From NCBI RefSeq assembly GCF_022376445.1, contig NW_025954988.1, forward strand, positions 186,001-250,000: 64,000 bases of DNA, given 5' to 3'. Below the pieces are notes generated by a model that was not told where the DNA came from, did not search any database, and saw only the letters and a list, made by a program, of their open reading frames with translations. The translations under genes were made by a program, and so were the position numbers. Positions 48,601 through 59,700 of this stretch are shown here, in pieces (the first letter of the stretch is position 1; each line of letters begins with the position of its first letter). The DNA is from Fomitopsis serialis. Lineage: Eukaryota > Basidiomycota > Agaricomycetes > Polyporales > Fomitopsidaceae.

Positions 48601-49494
48601 GCACGTTCGATCTCAGCAATGATTCCTAACTGAGGCGGTGGTAGGTGACCGGAGCGAATGATACTCGCGGTGGATACTAATGGCTCAGGACCCAAGATCG
48701 GTGAAGAAGAGAGTCCCGTGTCCTCTGCAGCAGTCACAGTCAATGTATGCGGTGATAGTGATGCAGAGACACGCACCACGGTTGCTCATATGTCGCTGCA
48801 CCTCCTGAATGAAATGCCACACCTCCGCACAACCCTCTGGATCCTGGAAGCTGAGCGCGTAATCCACCCCATCTGGTTCGGTCCATACGATGAGAGTGTC
48901 TGCACAGCGCTCTTAGCACGCATTCATTAAACCAACACATGCTTATCACTCACCCTGCTGCCTCTGATAAACGTCGTTCGTCCGAATGGTCGTCGAGAGG
49001 ATGACATGGTTGAAGTCGGACTCTGCGCGAGCGATCAGCAGCGCCTCGTTGTCCTGGAAGTCGCCGAAGCAGAAAGCGGTGCCCTGGTCGACCCAGCGCG
49101 AGCCGATGAGTTCGTATACCTTGACACGCTTCAGCTCGTGACTATCTTCCTCCGTCCACTGGCCAGACTCGTCGCTGCCCAAGACCGCACCCTGCTCCGG
49201 CTCCGGCTCCGCTCCCTCGATGTGCTCTACCTCGCTCATGGCCACGACCCCCTCTCCCGGCTGCAGTGCCCCCGGGCCGATTGGGGGTTCCGGGGCGGCC
49301 CCCACTTTCTCCACGCCATTGACGCGCCCGTCGGTTTCCAGAGATGGCGCAGAGAGCCCAGCGACGCCATCGCCGAGGGCCTCGCCCGGGTTGGCGGCGG
49401 GTGATGGCGCAGGCTGTTCGACTTGGTCGGGCGTGGCGTCAAGGGTCTGGGTCTGGGTTTCTGTGGCGGATCCGGCAGCATGGACGCTGCTCAT
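45615..49494 (-). CDS. PSY2: Serine/threonine-protein phosphatase 4 regulatory subunit 3 (two apparent -1 frameshifts)
   Basis: The N-terminus (from ATG 49494) is a Pro/Glu-rich leader followed by the EVH1-like domain (KRVKVYELIGSRWVDQGTAF; FNHVILSTTIRTNDVYQRQQ; WHFIQEVQRHM). Then comes the SMEK/DUF625 region (LGIIAEIERAIKSLARTN; LALRDEAIQKKIHHTYRLQF; IIFNQIDIINHVQNDPAFLL) and armadillo-like repeats (FLIQQLCVIGKNVQLPARM; NLFLYLCDLLSVFTLQHTF; FIRRWEMNNAPPPEEE). The C-terminus is Asp-rich and basic (KRRRDDDDDELLERLA; KKIKLKFGAV). PP4R3 targets the PP4 catalytic subunit to substrates in DNA repair, checkpoint recovery and metabolism. Two frame slips of -1 with no plausible intron lie at 47741-47755 (in an AGAGGAAGAGGAAG run) and near 46017-46027 (before MSHKLIPPKP). 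The rest splices cleanly. Confidence 0.9.
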
Positions 49495-49882
49495 GACAGT
49501 GAGGAGGGCCACAGCGCGTGGGAGGGGTGTGTGCGATAACAGGTGAAAATGATGTAGGCGGGGTGGTCGAGGTTGGCGACCAAGGCGTGTTTTCCGATGT
49601 TTGCAGCACTCCGCGTTTGTCACGCGCGTTTGGTCCGCCCTCGCGTGTTGCGGTGGCCGTCCTTGCCTCTCCTGCCTCTCACTCCCAGCCACCGCCGTGC
49701 AGCCTGCTCGCGTGCGGAGGCCGCGTAACGCCTATTGCTCGCCGTGTTTGCCTTGCCCCGCGTTGTCGACGTCACGGGCTCCGGCAACCAATAGAGGTCG
49801 CGTGTCCGAGTGATCGCTTGTCGCCCGATCTTGTTTGGTCATTCTATTGTCGTTTCACAACGTGGACTCTATATCCAAGTCG
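49495..49882. promoter_or_regulatory. Bidirectional promoter, PP4R3 / THYN1
   Basis: 388 bp between divergent start codons, so both genes must share it. Both encode proteins linked in other organisms to nuclear DNA/chromatin-related functions. No motif is strong enough to name. Confidence 0.45.
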
Positions 49883-51051
49883 ATGTCGCCGGGACACTGG
49901 CTCATGAAAGCCGAGCCTGACTCGCGCGTCGTGAAGGGCAAGGACGTCAAGGTCCGTGGCGGGTATGGCCTCCGTCATCGGGGCAAAGTTGACTCCGGAG
50001 GCGCAGTTCAGCGTGGACGATTTTGAGAACGTGAAGACGACGCCTTGGGAGGGCGTCAGGAATGCCGAGGCGCGGAACTTGATGAAGGAGATGAAGGAAG
50101 GGGATCAAGTGAGTCCACCCGATTGAAGGCGTAAGCGATGTGCGATAAACCGCGGGGTAGGTACTGTTCTATCATTCCAATTGTAAGGTTCCAGGCATCG
50201 CGGCCTTCGCGGAGGTATGCTGTACAGCTTACGAATAGAAGGCGTTGTCTGAGTCTAAGGTTGTAGGTTTCCAAGGAAGCCTATCCCGATTGTGAGTGTG
50301 CTTTCGACCGATAGAGTTACTGAGCTAAGACACGCGAACTTCCACCCACAGACACCGCTTGGGACCCGTGCGTCTCGTAATGTCCACCGTGCAGTGTCTT
50401 ACAAATGCCGATCCTCCCAATGTACAGATCACATCCGTATTACGATCAGAAAACCGACAAGGAGAAGCCTAAATGGTATATGGTCGATGTGACCTTCGTC
50501 TCCCGTGCAGCGCACTTCATCCCACTTGCACTCCTGCGGAAGATATCCCTCGTATCCGAGGATGATGTCCCAGAGGAGGTAGCTTACATCGGGGAGGAAG
50601 GTGTGAAGTCCATCAAACGTATGTGCGGCTTGTCCCTCCCACTCCCTTTGGTTTGCCTTCCCTTCGAATGCTCACCTCAGACGTTTCCACAGAGATGGCG
50701 CTAGTAACCCGCGGCCGGCTCAGTGTGCAGAGAGTGGACGAGAAAACGTGGGACGTGATACAACAAATGGCAGACAAGGGTGGCTGGGACGCAGACACAG
50801 TCACACGGAGCAAAGCGAAAGCTAGACCTGCACCTGCGGGGAAGAATCGAAAGACCAAGAGTACTGCTAGGAGGAGTCGGCAAGCTCGTGAGGATGAAGA
50901 CGAAGGGGATGGCGCAGAAGATGCTCCAGACGAACAGCAAATAGAGAAACCAACCACTAAGAGCCAGGGTCGGAAGAGGAAGGCAGAGGAAGACCATGAC
51001 GAAGCGGCTGCAAAGTCCAATCCGCGGCGGTCGACTCGGGCCCGAAAGTGA
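49883..51051 (+). CDS. THYN1: EVE-domain protein, thymocyte nuclear protein 1 homologue
   Basis: Seven exons in phase from ATG 49883 to TGA 51051. The EVE domain reads WLMKAEPDSRVVKGKDVK|FSVDDF, TPWEGVRNAEARNLMKEMK, GDQ|VLFYHSNCKVPGIAAFAE, VSKEAYPDYTAWDPSHPYY, WYMVDVTFVSRAAHFIPLAL, ALVTRGRLSVQRVDEKTWD. The domain adopts a PUA-like fold that recognises modified bases; THYN1-type members are reported readers of modified cytosine. The C-terminus (residues beyond ~210) is a Lys/Arg-rich, acidic-alternating tail with an NLS-like RKRKAEED and a final RRSTRARK, expected to be nuclear and nucleic-acid-binding. The first intron donor is GTCCGT. No frameshift was found. Confidence 0.9.
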
Positions 51052-51222
51052 TCTGCGGACCTGCATGCCCATGTATTCTGACTGATTTCTCTGGTCCTCT
51101 GCTCGCTGTCTCACATTCTTGCGTATATGTGTACAACATTGTCTGTCTAGGTTAACTACTCCCTTTTGCGCTGCTCTCTGGTATGAGAACGGACTTGTAC
51201 ACATGAAGCTGGGTCTCGGGTT

Positions 51223-52598
51223 CTACACTACCTCCTTGGTCCGTTCCTCACCTCCAGGGTTTGCTTCTGCCTTGCCCGCCTGTTCTGCTCCTTCTATCTC
51301 TGTCGCACCCGCGACCATCTCGTCCTCATCACCCTCCTCATTACCCGCTTCGCTCACTCTGCTTGCCTTTCCCCCTCTCCTCCGTCCCTCAGTAGCAAAC
51401 TTCCTCTTGGGAATGACTGCTTCGAGCGCCTCCTCCCAGTTCCGTGTCTCCACCCACTTCAGGAGGATCTCAAACGTCTGATTGACGGTGAGGACCTTGC
51501 GTGTCTTCAGCGACGCAAGGTACGTTCCTATCGGGAGCCGAGCCGAGCGGATCCCTGACGACTCCGCCTTGTCGAAGCAGATATTCTAGTGACAAGAGTC
51601 ATGGAAATAATGATCAGAACGTCTGGGTCGATGATGATGTGGAGAGGGGCCATGCACCTTGTAGCGATTATGGTCACATAGGCCACCAATGATGTAAGTC
51701 TCCCCTTCTTTGAGCTCCGCAAGCTCGTCTTGCGAGTCTGCGGTGAGATATACGACGGATTCCTTGGGGGCTGATGAAGGTGGTCCCTCTCTGCCACTGC
51801 GAGCACATCCAGCCTGTTGCTCTGAGTCACCGTCCGCTGCGCCGTTTCCTGCGAGAATGCCTTTGCCTTTAGTAGCTCCCTCCTCGCTGTCTGCTTGTAA
51901 AGGCTGCGCTACTTCTGTCTGTGTCCCTTCGCCTTCCCCAGAAGTCAAGGACTGTTCGTCGGCTGAGCTCTCGCCGTTCGCCGCCCCGGGTTGTTCCCAT
52001 AAGCGTTGGTATCCCTCCGTCCACCACTCAGCATTTACCCACCGCTTATATGCGGCGTTGTTCGTCTCCTCCATGCGCGTATACGTACGCCCATCCAACG
52101 ACGTGAACAGTAACCGCTCGAAAGGCTGCTCCGCCTTTCTGTTCGCACTATATGTGTAGGCGAGCTGCGACGTGAGCGACTTCACCTCCTGCGCGCGCAA
52201 TGTCCCTTACACAAGCTGTACACAACCTCTAGCAGGCGAGCACTCACGTTGTCGGTCATCTTGTCGTCGAAGCCAAGGTCGACGACGACCCTCGCCTTGA
52301 ACGGCCTCTTCGGGCCAGCCCCCATCCTGCGCTTCTTCCTCGCCCGGGCGTCCTCGTCCTCGTCCAGCTCTCCCGCCGCCCGCTTTTCCGCGAGGATGCG
52401 CTTCTTTTCCTTCCGCCTCTCTTTCTCCGCGGCGCGCCGCTCCTTCTTCTGCTCGGCGAGGTGCGCGGCTTTCGCGAGACGCTTCTGTGCGTTTTTCGAG
52501 AGCGGCTGCGCGGGCTCGCTCGCAGGCTGCTCTGTGGTAGCAGGCGAGTCTGCAGCAGACTCTGCGGATGGTGCGGGCTGCTCTGTCTCGGGCTGCAT
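51223..52598 (-). CDS. TRM10: tRNA (guanine-9-N1)-methyltransferase Trm10
   Basis: Three exons in phase. The N-terminus is a highly charged helix (LSKNAQKRLAKAAHLAEQKK; ERRKEKKRILAEKRA) that in the family contacts tRNA. The SPOUT-type methyltransferase domain begins at RPFKARVVVDLGFDDKMTDN|EVKSLTSQLAYTYSANRK and ends with the SAM-knot segments VYLTADSQDELAELKEGETY, IIGGLCDHNRYK|NICFDK and RLPIGTYLASLKTRKVLTVN, then QTFEILLKWVETRNWEEAL. Trm10 methylates N1 of G9 in tRNAs using S-adenosylmethionine. Here an unusually long Ser/Glu/Gly insertion (about 80 residues: QPLQADSEEGATKGKG...) separates RLWEQP from VVYLTADS. The Asp in the GGLCDHNR loop, a catalytic-site candidate, is present. Confidence 0.92.
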
Positions 52599-52861
52599 GC
52601 TTAGGGAGGGTGGGGATAGAAAGGTCGATTATCCCGCGACGACAGGGCGATCGAGAGTCCCCGCGATCGGAGATGATCGGCTTGCCGCGAGGAATCTGGC
52701 AATTGATTGCAGACATGCGCTCGCGCCCTCGACGACCCGCCTGCCTGCTTCTCCTTCCTCTCCTCGTCGTGTTTGTGTTTGGCCTCTTTCGTAACTGGAC
52801 GGCGCTCTCGTCGACTACCCCACAGGACCAGCGGAAACCTTCGACGCCAATCGACGACAAC

Positions 52862-53755
52862 ATGGCAGCGCTGCCGCCGCTCAGGTTCCTCACCGTCAAC
52901 CCGCGCACGAAGCACACCGCGACCGTCATCTTCATCCACGTCGGTACCCCGTACCCACCCAGATGTCCTGGGGTTGACGTGAGGACTTACAGGGACTTGG
53001 TGATACGGGACATGGATGGAAACCGGTGGCAGACATGCTCAGCCGCGACGCAGGCCTAGGCCACATCAAATGGGTGCTCCCACACGCGTACGTTGTCCTT
53101 CCGGGTCGTGTACCACACCATGAACGCAAACTCAAGGATCCGATAGACCGTCGATTCCCGTGACGGCCAACATGGGCATGCAGATGCCATCCTGGTGAGC
53201 CTGCCCTCTCCTTCGTCTGCCGCCGTCCCAACCCCCTCTTCACTTAGGTTTGACATCTTCGACTTCGATGCCCGCGCAGCCGAGGATGAGCCGGGCATGC
53301 TCAAGTCTGTCACCTCCATCAACAGGCTCATCCAGGCCGAGGTCGACGAGGGCATCCCCTCCCACCGCATCCTTATCGGCGGCTTCTCGCAGGGCGGTGC
53401 GTTGAGCCTCCTCGCCGCCCTGACGGCGGAGCGCAAGTTCGCCGGCGTCGCGGTGCTCAGTGGGTGGCTCCCGCTGAGCAAGAAGATCAAGGCCATGTCC
53501 ACACCGAACAACCTCCAGACGCCAATGTTCTGGGGTCACGGGGAGGATGATCCGCTCATCGAGTTCCAGTCCATGGGCCTCAGCTCGGTCCAGTTCCTCA
53601 AGAATGAATTGGGTATCAAGACTGCGGACCCGCAGGCTCCGGAGAAGGGCGGGCTGACGTTCTTCTCGTACGAAGACGTGCCCCACTCGACAAGCACCGA
53701 GGAGCTGAGGGATCTGCAAGAGTGGCTGAAGAGAGCGATGAAGCCTGAGGCCTGA
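52862..53755 (+). CDS. APT1: Acyl-protein thioesterase 1-like hydrolase (copy A)
   Basis: Four exons (52862-52939, 52993-53087, 53147-53194, 53248-53755) give 242 aa. The alpha/beta-hydrolase shows FIH|GLGDTGHGW (oxyanion loop), WVLPHAPSIPVTANMGMQMP, the nucleophile elbow GGFSQGGALS, PMFWGHGEDDPLI carrying the acid Asp, and EDVPHSTSTEEL with the catalytic His. The family removes palmitate from S-acylated proteins such as Ras and G-alpha, and also acts on lysophospholipids. An in-frame upstream ATG at 52715 would add 49 residues containing a strong hydrophobic helix (CLLLLPLLVVFVFGLF). If used, this would anchor the enzyme in the endomembrane system rather than leave it cytosolic. The gene is convergent with copy B and divergent from Trm10. 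Confidence 0.9.
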
Positions 53756-53876
53756 GGATGCATAATAAATGTATGAACGGACGGACATGCGATATGGCGT
53801 ACGAAATGCTGCGAAGGTATCTTATACACGAGTGTACATTTACTGTAATCCATAGTATACCAGCGACCCGATAACG

Positions 53877-54835
53877 TCACCCCTGAGCAGATACCACCGC
53901 CTGCCGAGCAGGCAGTACCCGCTTCACCCACTCCTTCACGTCCTCCAGCTCCTCATCAGGGACGGTGTGCACCGCGTCGTATATATGTAATGCGAGACCG
54001 CCCTTCTCCGGCGCGTCTGGGTCCGCGTCCGTGAGCCCGTATTCAGTCCTCATATACTGAATGGACCACATCCCCATCTCGTATGTAACCAGTGGATCAT
54101 TCCTGCCGTGTCCCCAGAAGATCGGCGTGTGGATATTACTTGCGTGCAGCAACTTGACGAGCTTCGTTAGCATGCTTCTCTTCCCTCAGAAGAAGACGAC
54201 CACGCACCAGTTTGACCTTCTTGCCCAGGCGTAGCCTCCCACTCATCACGATCAAACCGCCCAGCTTATGCTCGTACGAGAGCCCCGTGAGGAGCGTCAT
54301 CGCTGCGCCCTGGCTGAACCCGCCGAAGACGATGCGGTCGGGCGGGATACCGGCGGTGACTTCGCGCTCGACGAGCGCGCCGAGCGACGCCATCGAGCGC
54401 AACATGCCAAAGTCGTCGTTGTCCTCCGGCGCGGTCGACTTGAACGAGACGACGTCGTACCACGCAGGCATGCGCATGCCAAAGTTTGCTGTGATCGCCA
54501 TGACCGGCCTGCCGTCCGTCCGCAAGCGGTCCTGTATGAGCGCGACGTGCGAAGCGGTCCAGAGAGCGGCAGACTTACGCGTGCGGGAAGATGTACTTGA
54601 TGTGTTGCAGCTCAGGATCTCGGGTTAACGAGTCCGCGAGACGCTGCCAGCTATGGCCAGAGTCGCCGAGCCCCTGCACGAGCAGAAGAAGGTCAGTCAG
54701 CGGTGCGATCGCACCGAGGTCATCACGGCAATGCGAGCGACGGACGTGCACGAAGATGACCGTCGCGGTGTGCTTCTCGCGTGCAGGGACCGTGAGCACC
54801 TCCAGCGGTTGCGGGGTGAACGTCACTCTTGCCAT
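53877..54835 (-). CDS. Acyl-protein thioesterase 1-like hydrolase (copy B)
   Basis: A second APT-type hydrolase, tail-to-tail with copy A with 121 bp between stops. The order of motifs is the same: ATVIFVH, GLGDSGHSWQRLADSL, YIFPHAPVMAITANFGMRMP, the nucleophile elbow FGGFSQGAAMTLLTG, IVMSGRLRLGKKVKL, TPIFWGHGRNDPLVTYE, and AVHTVPDEELEDV, where the His follows a Val rather than a Pro. The Ser, Asp and His of the triad are present. The intron after KVKL carries a CTAAC branch site and its product is in phase. Sequence differs from copy A at most non-motif positions, so this is an old duplication. A different substrate range is plausible but unproven. Confidence 0.87.
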
Positions 54836-55151
54836 GGTTCACGACGTCTGCTTCGCAGCTTGGTGGGGGCGTCGGTGTGCAGAGCTCAGCTCAGGCCGAT
54901 CAGGTCGATCGTAGTGTAATTCGCGGCGCGGGAGCAAGCGTGGAGCGTCCTCACAGCTTGCGGGGCACACTAACTTAGGTTCGATCGCTCGTGCATCGTG
55001 GTGCCGGCCCGGACAGGTCCCGGAAGCCCCAAAGTGTGCAGCGGCACTACAAACTCGCAGTCTCGCACTGGATCCAGGCCGGCCGCGATATACTCCTGTC
55101 CGATAGATGCGAGCCAAGTAACAACAATACACATCGTGCACGGACAACAGC
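54836..55151. other. Short intergenic region, nothing assigned
   Basis: 316 bp between two minus-strand genes: promoter of thioesterase copy B and 3' end of the NDUFAF5 gene. No repeat or RNA gene was recognised. Confidence 0.45.
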
Positions 55152-56487
55152 TCATAAGATTTCCTTCAGGTTCGTCTTACCCGACCCTCTCTCGAGCGGT
55201 GTGGGTTGCTTCGGCGACGGCTTCCAACCAATCTGGACGCACAGTGAGGGGAGGCGCACGCACTCAGTGCAGGATGCTTACCACGTATATGACTTGGAAG
55301 GTTGCTGGGATAGTACCGTTCTCGTATCCGTGAAGCTCTGCGATAACGCGTCGGGATTGTGACAATTTCAATGTCTATCCGCCTTACCTTTATAGATCGC
55401 AGACGCCGCCGCAAGAGTGTCTCGGTGGATGTAGTTCCGTCTGTGAACTGTATTGGCAGATATCAGTGCCCTAAGTCGACAACGCACCTGCCAATAACAG
55501 CGTTGCTCTCGCCCATGTCACGCAGGTCGTCCATGAGTTCCCATATCGAGGGGTAAGCAACCTTTACTTCTTCAACGTCGACAGTCAAGAGCGTAAACCC
55601 AGCACGACCAAGAAGATTCGACATGTCCCGTGAGTCTGTAATGATCGGAGTCTGAGACGATTGCACCTTTCAACATGTTCGCCACGGACCTGTCATGGGC
55701 GATACGTGCGGAGAGATACCACCCTCACGTTCCATTTCTGCCAGTTGCAGAGCAGTTCGTAGCTCGAATAATGTGTCGCCTCCGAAGAGAGCAGCCAGGA
55801 AAACCCCGTCGGGTTGTAGAGCTTCCTTGATCTGTACGAGTACGCCTTCACGATGTTCACAATGATTCCACGGTGCGATAAGTGTAGGTTTCACCTGGTA
55901 GGTCATTTACCCAGTGCAGGCTTAGACATGAGACGATTGCCTCTTGTGAATTTGGCCCGACGACGCCGAGGATATTCTCTTCGTCTGCATGTATTCGCTC
56001 GACTTCGACTATGTAGAGAGTCAGGCAACAAGGGCGCCATATCAGGACCGCTCATACCTTCGAATGCAGTATCTGGGTCACGATGAAGCAGTTCCTCTGC
56101 ATGCAGGTCTATGAACAGTTCCAAGTCTTTCACGGATAACGTACTGCTCGAGTCAAGCATGACAACCTTTTGGGTGGTTTCAGGCTCTAGCATCTTGGAG
56201 AAATGCCCAGGTCCCGAGCCCACATCCAGGATAGAGCTGAACTTGCGCTTGATGTCCAGCATGCGCTCAATCATACGGTCTGCGACCTCGTCCCGCACAT
56301 AGTCGACAGTCCTACTTCGCGCACCCCCTTCTCGCAGAGCAGAGTTGTCTTTCTGCAGCCGCTTCGCATACCTGTCGAAGACTTGGTAGGGCCCTACTGC
56401 GCCTGGTTTATGGGCGAGGAGGACAGCGACGCGTAGGCGGGCGCGGGCGCGAAGGACCTGCCGAAGAGCGATGGAGCTGGACGTCAT
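55152..56487 (-). CDS. NDUFAF5: Complex I assembly methyltransferase-fold protein NDUFAF5 homologue
   Basis: Seven exons in phase, from ATG 56487 to TGA 55152. An Arg-rich, acid-free presequence ([20 protein letters not shown]) precedes [18 protein letters not shown] and the SAM-binding motif [16 protein letters not shown]. Then come [79 protein letters not shown] and a final [19 protein letters not shown]5 acts in the mitochondrial matrix, hydroxylating an arginine of the complex I Q-module subunit NDUFS7 during assembly. The conserved [11 protein letters not shown] and HRDTLAAA blocks identify this subfamily rather than a generic methyltransferase. Acceptor choice for two short introns was set by phase. 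Confidence 0.92.
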
Positions 56488-56781
56488 GGGCCAGAATGCT
56501 GATGCGATTGTTCAATATCGACGCGCTAGTGTTCGCGGCGGGCGGAGACAGGGCTGGCGAGGCGGGAGCGACCGCGCGCGGTCGAGGGAATGATGTCAGG
56601 CCCTGGCCAGCGTCGAGCCACCGACGCGTCGTCTCTGCGAAGGCTCAGCTGACGTAAGGTCCTGCCACCCGCCGCCCGAGCGCTTCCCTGCCACCGTCGA
56701 GACAGCGTGCCGTCCAGTGTCCCAGTGGCGACAGCTTCCTCTCTCCGTGCTTCGTACACAGCCCACGCTCGCGTAGCTATC
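56488..56781. promoter_or_regulatory. Bidirectional promoter with CGACGCGTCG palindrome at 56622-56631
   Basis: 294 bp between divergent start codons of NDUFAF5 (minus) and the Q-rich gene (plus). The ten-base palindrome lies at its centre and is identical to those at 27320 and 41374. The ACGCGT core is that of the MBF-bound MluI cell-cycle box; binding is inferred. Confidence 0.48.
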
Positions 56782-59700
56782 ATGGACAACGGGAACGGCG
56801 ATCCTCAGCCGCCCCTCAATCAACTTGCGCTCGCCCCAAATACCCTCATCACACCAGAAAATTACTGGCAGCACCTGCAGCAGCTCCAGCGAGTCAAGGA
56901 GGGCCTCGCTCAGTATGAACGCGAGTTGCAGGCGGGCTACAACCGGTATGTAGCGCAGGAGCAGGAGCTGAGGCAGCGTGTCGAGGCGGGCCGGCAAGCA
57001 GAGTGAGTTCACGCCACGACGCGATAGCTGTCCAGCTGAATGGTCTTTGCGTGGCGACAGACGTATGCTCTCGCAGCTTCAGACCTCAGGGAATGCGAGC
57101 GCACCTGCACCGTACGTATCATATTCCATCAAGCCTCGTCGCCATTGCTGGATGACGCGTTCTGACTTCGTTCCTTTTTCGTACGCGGCCCTCAGGAGCA
57201 ACCACGCAAGGTCTGTTGAGCATCACCTTGACCCGTTCTGGATTTAACGTGTCTGTCCAGGTTGCAAGCGTACCCGCAATCACCGAATCCTCAAAACGGT
57301 TCGTCATCGTCGAACCTGCAAACATTTCCTCCGGTAGAGCATCTTCTCACCAACGACGACCATAGTCTGATCTCCCTATGTAGGCGAATGCGCAACCATA
57401 CCACTCTCCGCATGGACAGCAGCCAAACGCGATGGCCTACCAGCAAGCCCCCACGATGGTCGTGCCATATGGACAAGCTCATCCGCCCCAGCCCTACCAC
57501 CAGGCGTCGTCGGCAGCGGCGGCGCAGTATCCTCATAATTGGCCGCAGTATGTTGCCGCGACGAACTGGCAGGTATGACCTCTCCCTATACTCTGTGACG
57601 CGTTTGATATAATCTCGCTGTTAGACCTCTGCCGGCCATGCACAAGGTCAGCGCGATGCGGCGCAACAGTCACAGCAGCCACAGCAGCAGCACCGTGTGC
57701 CTACTCCTCAGCAACATCAACAACAGCAGCGTGTTCCCACCCCTCAGCAACGTCAACAGCAGCAGCATGTGCCCATATCTCAGCAGCATCACGCGACGAA
57801 TGGGACTGGGCACGCGCCCGTCGCCGGTGCCAGTAGGTGATCCGTAAACTGTAATGATTGTGATTCTCTCATCTTCGGTCCTCAGGCTCGCGACAGCCCG
57901 TCTACCAACCGGGACCCTCTGGGAGTAGCGCACAGTCTTCTGCTTCGACGAACCAGAGAACCACGCCGGAGGAGATCAAGCGCGCCAAGGTCACCTATGC
58001 CTCTCAAGCTCAACAACAGCAACAGCAACAGCACCTGTCGCAAGTGCATACTGCTGCTACCGCGTATCAGAAGGTGTTCGACATCCTGAAGGTTAAAAAC
58101 AGCACTTTCATTCGTTGCGAAACCCTGACAGTCGTGCCTAGGAGCTGAGGCCTGAAATGGTCGACTACATCATATTCGCCGCGTTGGACAGTCTGAGGTC
58201 CAAGCTGCCCAACGGGTCTGTTCAGGGCCAGTCAGCATTCCTGAAAGTCCAGAGCCAGCTGCCGCCCCACTCGGTAGAGCAGCTCACGCAGATCAGCCAA
58301 TATGTTGTACACCAACTACAGGTACTTAATGTGTACCTTACACCCTAGGCATGATACTCACAGAATAACATAGGCCCTTGAACCCGCTGCGATTAAGGCC
58401 ATAGTGTTGAGAATCAAGAGAACCATGATGCAGAATGCTCAACAGCCTCCTGTACATCCTCAGCAGGTTCCTGGTGGTACTGGAAGTGCTGAAGGTCAAT
58501 ATGTTCAAGCACAACCACCTGCTCTACAACCCCACCCTGCTGTTGTAACCATTCCTTCTGTCCCTGTTGTCCATTCTGCTGTCAATTCTGTTCCTACCAA
58601 CACACCTGTGGTTCAGTCCATGCCCCAGCCTTTGCCAGTTGCACCTGTGACTCAGCCTTCACAACCTCCTTCACAACCACCAGCTCCTGCACATGTAGCT
58701 GGCTATCCTGAAGCTGTCAGGAGTGATGTTGTTACACAAGCTCATGGAGGTAATGAGCACATTGTAACCCATGAGAAAGAGGCCTCTGACTATTGGTCAT
58801 TTTACAGGTGTCCAGGAGCAACCATCTGTAGGCCAATCAGCCATCAAGATGCCCAACATCCAGTTCCAACAACCCTGGGTTCCTACCAGCCCCACGAGGC
58901 AGACTGTGTTCACTCAGCCTCGTGCTCAGGCTCCGGTGACTCCTCCCAATCGGAGCGCGGCTCAGCCACCGTTCGGTAGCACCCCTAATGCCACCGGTGA
59001 GCGTCCGAAAAGCCCGTGGACTCCCGCGAAGGCGGACAAGGCGCGGCTTGCGCGGGATATCATGCAGTCATTGGGACGCGCGTCGAGAAGTTCGCAGCCA
59101 CCCGCGTCTTCTAGCGCGCAGCCGTCCCCGTCCTCCGGCATGCAGCCACCGCCGACATCCAGCTCGCAGCCGCCTCCGTATCCCGGCTCTCAGCTACCGT
59201 CTAGTCAGCCACCGCCGTCTACGTCTGAAGAGTCCGTCTCTGACGAGTCCGCGAACAAGCGGAAGCGCACGCCGTCGGTAACGGACTCGCCAACGTTGCA
59301 GCAGAAGAGGCAGAAGATGGGGTCGAAGTCGAGGAGATCGCTACGGACGGCGCGTTCGAGCTTGCGGTGTGGCAGCAGGCTGCGCAGGAAACGATGTCAC
59401 GTCTGCGCCTCCGTCCGAGGCGGGCACGCCACGCAACCACGGCTGGCCATGTCCCGACGACACGATACAGCAGCAGGGCCCGACGGAGGACAATCCATGC
59501 TCGCGCCCGGAGCGCTCCCGTCCCCGAGGCTTTTGGTGCGGCGTCACCTGTGAGGGCCGTTCGCCCTCCTGCACAGTTCCCGTCGATCGGCGACTTCTTG
59601 GGTATGCATCTCGCACAGCCGGCGCCGACCAGCAACATCCTGAAGATGCCGCGCCCAATGGTCAACCTGCCATCCCGGCGATGGAGTCGCTATCCCAGAC

